From: Tubulanus polymorphus
Taxonomy: Eukaryota; Nemertea; Palaeonemertea; Tubulaniformes; Tubulanidae
Direction of reading: 5' to 3'
DNA: 64,000 bases
Assembly (NCBI RefSeq): GCF_964204645.1
Contig: NC_134027.1
Location: 11,830,485 to 11,894,484, forward strand
The translations under genes and the position numbers were made by a program. Each line of letters begins with the position of its first letter. The first letter of the stretch is position 1. Below, one piece after another: positions 60,646-64,000 of the stretch. The notes under the pieces were generated by a model. The model saw only the letters and a program-made list of their open reading frames with translations. It did no database searches and was not told where the DNA came from.

Positions 60646-63600
60646 TTACAGTCCAGCATTTGGGAATGAAAACTTAATTTGACTCCAGAACCAAATTTAT
60701 CAACCACAACCCAAGATGTTGTCTTTCTAATAGTGAGTACCAAGAGTATGGCTCATCGATTGAACAAAATCTATTCTAGCCAACTTTCTGACAGTCATCT
60801 TCCATTTTACTGAGAGTGCGAGAAATGAAAAGTCCATTTCACTTAAGAAATGTCAATTCATCATTATGTTTCTATTCACATTGAAAAAATTTATAATATT
60901 TGATATTGATCGATGGATTTATTATAAAAAGACATACGATGTATTTCAACTAATTGACACGATTGACGAACAAATCGTGAATTACTGATAATTCGCGATC
61001 TGCTTTTTTTCGGCCGTACGAAAATCGTAGAATGTCCCTGAAGGCAAACTGCTAATGCTCGGAGTGCGAATATAATGCTTTGTTTTTCCGATGATCGAAA
61101 GAGAATGTTTTTCTATTGTTATAAAAGCAGGCGAGAACTTCCTCCAAATTGATCGTTGTTGATTCAAGCTAGCGAAAAAATGTTGCCCATTTCGTGTCGG
61201 ATTATTCACGCAAACACGGTTAGTTAGCCGAATAAACAAGCGTCAATATTATACCGGATAGCCTACAGTATCCACTGCAGCAGACGGATGAACGTCGACG
61301 TAAGATTTGGGAAACTCGGACAATTCATAGTATCTCCAAACGATACGGACAATAAAGATAATGAACTGCTTTGCTGCATTTTTTTTCTGATTCAATTTTT
61401 ATCAACAATATATGGTACTGACGTTCAAACCCCAAATTCAAAGGTCATTTATGTAATTTTCCCCGATTTTCAGGATCTAGATGTTAGAGATAAAATTTAC
61501 GATAATCATATCTTTCCATTTTCCCCATTTTTCAGAATTTGAATTATTATGAAAAAGATGAAAATCATGTACCGATAATCATTTCTTTCCTTCTTCTAAG
61601 TTATCATATACAATCAGACAGCTATATTGTATCAGGCATGGTGGTATCGTTTATTCAGGCACCATAAGGCTTAACTCTCGCTACGTGTAATGTTGTAACA
61701 GGCGCTTTTCGGTTCCTTGCATATTTTGGTTATTTTTTCAAATGGCGCACGGGAGGAATCTTGCAATCGATAAACCCCGAGGAAAGTGTAAGGCTAATAA
61801 GTCACGCACACACAGTGGCACGTTTTGGTAATTGGTATTTTGGCTTGAAACAAAACTATCCGATTATTGATTCAAAAAGAATTTCTTTTGTAAAATATTA
61901 TGATAGCAGAGGGATATCGATAAAAAAACTCTTCTTGCATTCGAATTGTCGATGGAAAGACGTAAAAAAAACTTTTACGAAACATTTTTAAGCGCTTCCA
62001 TTTCAGGACGTGTCTGGTTTGCGATCGTCTATAGTATCGGAAAACTCTTAAACATATTCCGGTTTGAAAAGTTAAAAGTATCAATTCTACCTTATTCATT
62101 GAAAATCCCACCCCTTGCGGTGCTGCGCACAATACAATACTTGACCCTCGAAACAAAAAAGTACCCACGGTACACGTTGTTTCATTTCTTTCTTTCGTTG
62201 TCAGCGGCAAAGAAAAAATAACATACATATCCGATGATTAATATAATAAAAAACGAAATCGTAGAAATATTTCCAGTTTTCTTCGAACAAACATATACAC
62301 GACAAGGGTGTTATACGATACGGCTATTTTTATAAGATCAAATGGAATCGACTTGGAATAATATCCGAGGGCGGGTGTTAGATATTGACGAATACAAGGC
62401 TCTGTTGTCGTTTCAAGTGGAACCCTTAGCGTCATCGAGAATTGTTTTCTTATGAAAGGCTTCGACGTTTTTCGAATTCACGCGATGTGCGGTCGTCCGT
62501 CGTACAAAACCCGAACACGACGAGCGAACAATGTGTTACTTTTTTGAGTTTTTGTCTCTAATATTTACTCGCGCGACGTTTTAATAATATCTCATATGAA
62601 ATCGCGAATTCCATTCAGCAGTAATATTTTATTTCAATCGATATTATAAATAAAGCGCGAATAATAGCGTACGTACTTCATACGCCCCATTTCAAAGACG
62701 AGAAGGCGGTACAGTACACGGGATTCTTTTCCAGGTTGATTTCTGCGAAGAAAAAATATTTCAAGTTAACAAACACCTTAACTTCGATTTTAAACAGACA
62801 ATTTTGTAAATTCGATCGCGCCGATCACACGACTATACGGTAGGCTTCGCTCAAGTTGGATCATTATGGTACCGTAAAAATGTGTCCGGCTTGAGTGATA
62901 TCCGAGGTGGATGTACCTCATATATAGTGTCACAAAAATATTTCAGCAAATATCGAGTTGAACAGTTATCTGAGTTGAACGGGAGCAGAGTCTACTGTAT
63001 ATACTTAGATTTTCGATTTCAACATGAAACCCCGTTTCGTTCCCAGCAGGTCGCTGTGGTGGTGGGTTTGTAAGGGACACCAAATCAAAACGAATCAGAC
63101 CAAATCTTGCAACCAAATAAATGACAGGGCCAATCCCTTCAGTTCTAAACAAACTCACGGTTTTTTTGTAATGAAAAAAAAGTTGACAACTCTTAAATAA
63201 CTTCATCATCCATAGTGGCAACAAATTCCATCGTGGCAGTTCTATCCTCTCTTCTTGAATATGGACAATTTCATAGCGAAGCCTACTAGAACGTATACAT
63301 GTATTTATTGAATACTCTATCCAGCCAAGAAAAATATTTTACAAAAATATTCACCCCAACATCAAGCATATCGAATAACAACATAAACTTCATATACAAA
63401 AGTATATTTATTTATCTAATCTCAAATATACAAAATATAAGCTTTATACACAGGAGACATCAACCGATTTCAACTTCAGCTGGATACAATTAGTTTTTAC
63501 GATAAATTATGTGTACATTTATGTGCATTCGTTAGGAAATGTATTCATCAAACGCTCTTTTACGATATGACACGACCTAATTACGAAATATTAAATGAGA

Positions 63601-63657
63601 TTTAATGTTTTTCTTTGGATCACCATCTAATCGAGGAAATAGTACAAACAGATTGCG
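60646..63657. other. Intergenic DNA, no gene seen
   Basis: Short frames on both strands (61872-62228 minus, 62943-63224 minus and others) show no domain I know. No repeats with clear ends. Confidence 0.4.
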
Positions 63658-63795
63658 TCAGTAATATTTATGATTTACAGTAGATTCCGCTTGCCACAAA
63701 GCCGAATGTGTTGGAAAACCATCATCACTCATGGCCACAAGTAATCTGCCGGTCTTGGAGATAATTAGTCCAAAGACATCCGAGGCAAGCAGAGT
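63658..63795 (-). CDS. Possible terminal exon of an unidentified gene
   Basis: After a possible acceptor (minus strand GGTAG at 63800-63796), 45 codons stay open to TGA (63658-63660) and read like real protein: SDVFGLIISKTGRLLVAMSD, then HSALWQAESTVN. I cannot name the family. The polypyrimidine tract is weak, and the phase does not fit the candidate exon at 63912-63966 directly. Confidence 0.3.
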   Translation of the reverse strand, partial: TLLASDVFGLIISKTGRLLVAMSDDGFPTHSALWQAESTVNHKYY

Positions 63796-63911
63796 CTACC
63801 ATGTTCGATAATATTCTTTCATATCAAATATATGACAGTTCATTCTCTAACCAAACATGACAGGTTTTTTCATACATCCAACAGTCGTTCATAGTTGATT
63901 AAGATTCTTAC

Positions 63912-63966
63912 TGTCCTCATTCGTTATTTGTAGTTTTTCGCTGTCCAGCTGCGGCCCTTTGCGATC
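63912..63966 (-). CDS. Possible exon at the right edge
   Basis: Acceptor TTCATCGCAG (minus strand) and donor GTAAGA at 63911-63906 enclose 55 nt. One frame is fully open (DRKGPQLDSEKLQITNED); the other two have stops. If real, a minus-strand gene enters the window from the right. Confidence 0.3.
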
Positions 63967-64000
63967 CTGCGATGAATAATATTAAAAGAAAACGTTAATT

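Noticed and set aside
63299-63493. 64-codon plus-strand frame near the right edge
   Set aside because: AT-rich, Ile/Ser/Asn-biased, no domain; typical of chance open frames in this DNA.

Overview
This is nuclear DNA from an invertebrate animal. The genes are split by GT-AG introns, the non-coding DNA is AT-rich and crowded with short inverted-repeat transposons, and the protein families are bilaterian. A bivalve-type satellite-bearing repeat and a BEL/Pao retrotransposon suggest a marine lophotrochozoan, but the phylum is an inference. No prokaryotic signatures (operons, Shine-Dalgarno sites, CRISPR) are present.

Layout. (1) 37-11679, plus strand: the last four coding exons of a phospholipase C gamma gene (C2 domain and C-terminal tail). 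Its last intron holds a complete BEL/Pao LTR retrotransposon (4674-10930, minus strand) with two apparently identical LTRs and a 5-bp target duplication, next to a Helentron/'pearl'-like element (3330-4544) with four 154-bp tandem units. (2) 17695-22412, minus strand: a five-exon gene for a protein of about 374 residues with two SAM domains and a retropepsin-like aspartic protease domain. (3) 22753-41544, plus strand: a complete GDP-mannose 4,6-dehydratase gene (gmds) that starts 340 bp from gene 2, head to head. It carries two homologous 63-nt terminal coding exons, either of which could complete the protein. (4) 41545-58197: a 16.6-kb stretch with no convincing gene, full of repeats and a (TA)n tract of about 265 bp. 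(5) 58198-59592, minus strand: an intronless forkhead gene, best matched to FoxL1, with a CtBP-type PxDLS motif. (6) 59593-64000: mostly unassigned, with one or two possible minus-strand exons at the right edge.

The genes belong to different pathways: signalling, a possible protease, GDP-fucose synthesis and transcription. The linkage is informative because in vertebrates GMDS lies beside the FOXC1-FOXF2-FOXQ1 cluster and PLCG2 is on the chromosome arm that carries FOXF1-FOXC2-FOXL1. The window therefore looks like a piece of an old bilaterian linkage group, with the long gap and the gmds introns as candidate FoxL1 regulatory territory.

Repeats. At least five families of small TIR elements recur, several with perfect 5-bp target duplications, and two nested insertions can be read directly. 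SINE-like units with tRNA B-box sequences and one 5'-truncated LINE tail complete the set. Exon boundaries were deduced by eye from splice sites and reading phase.
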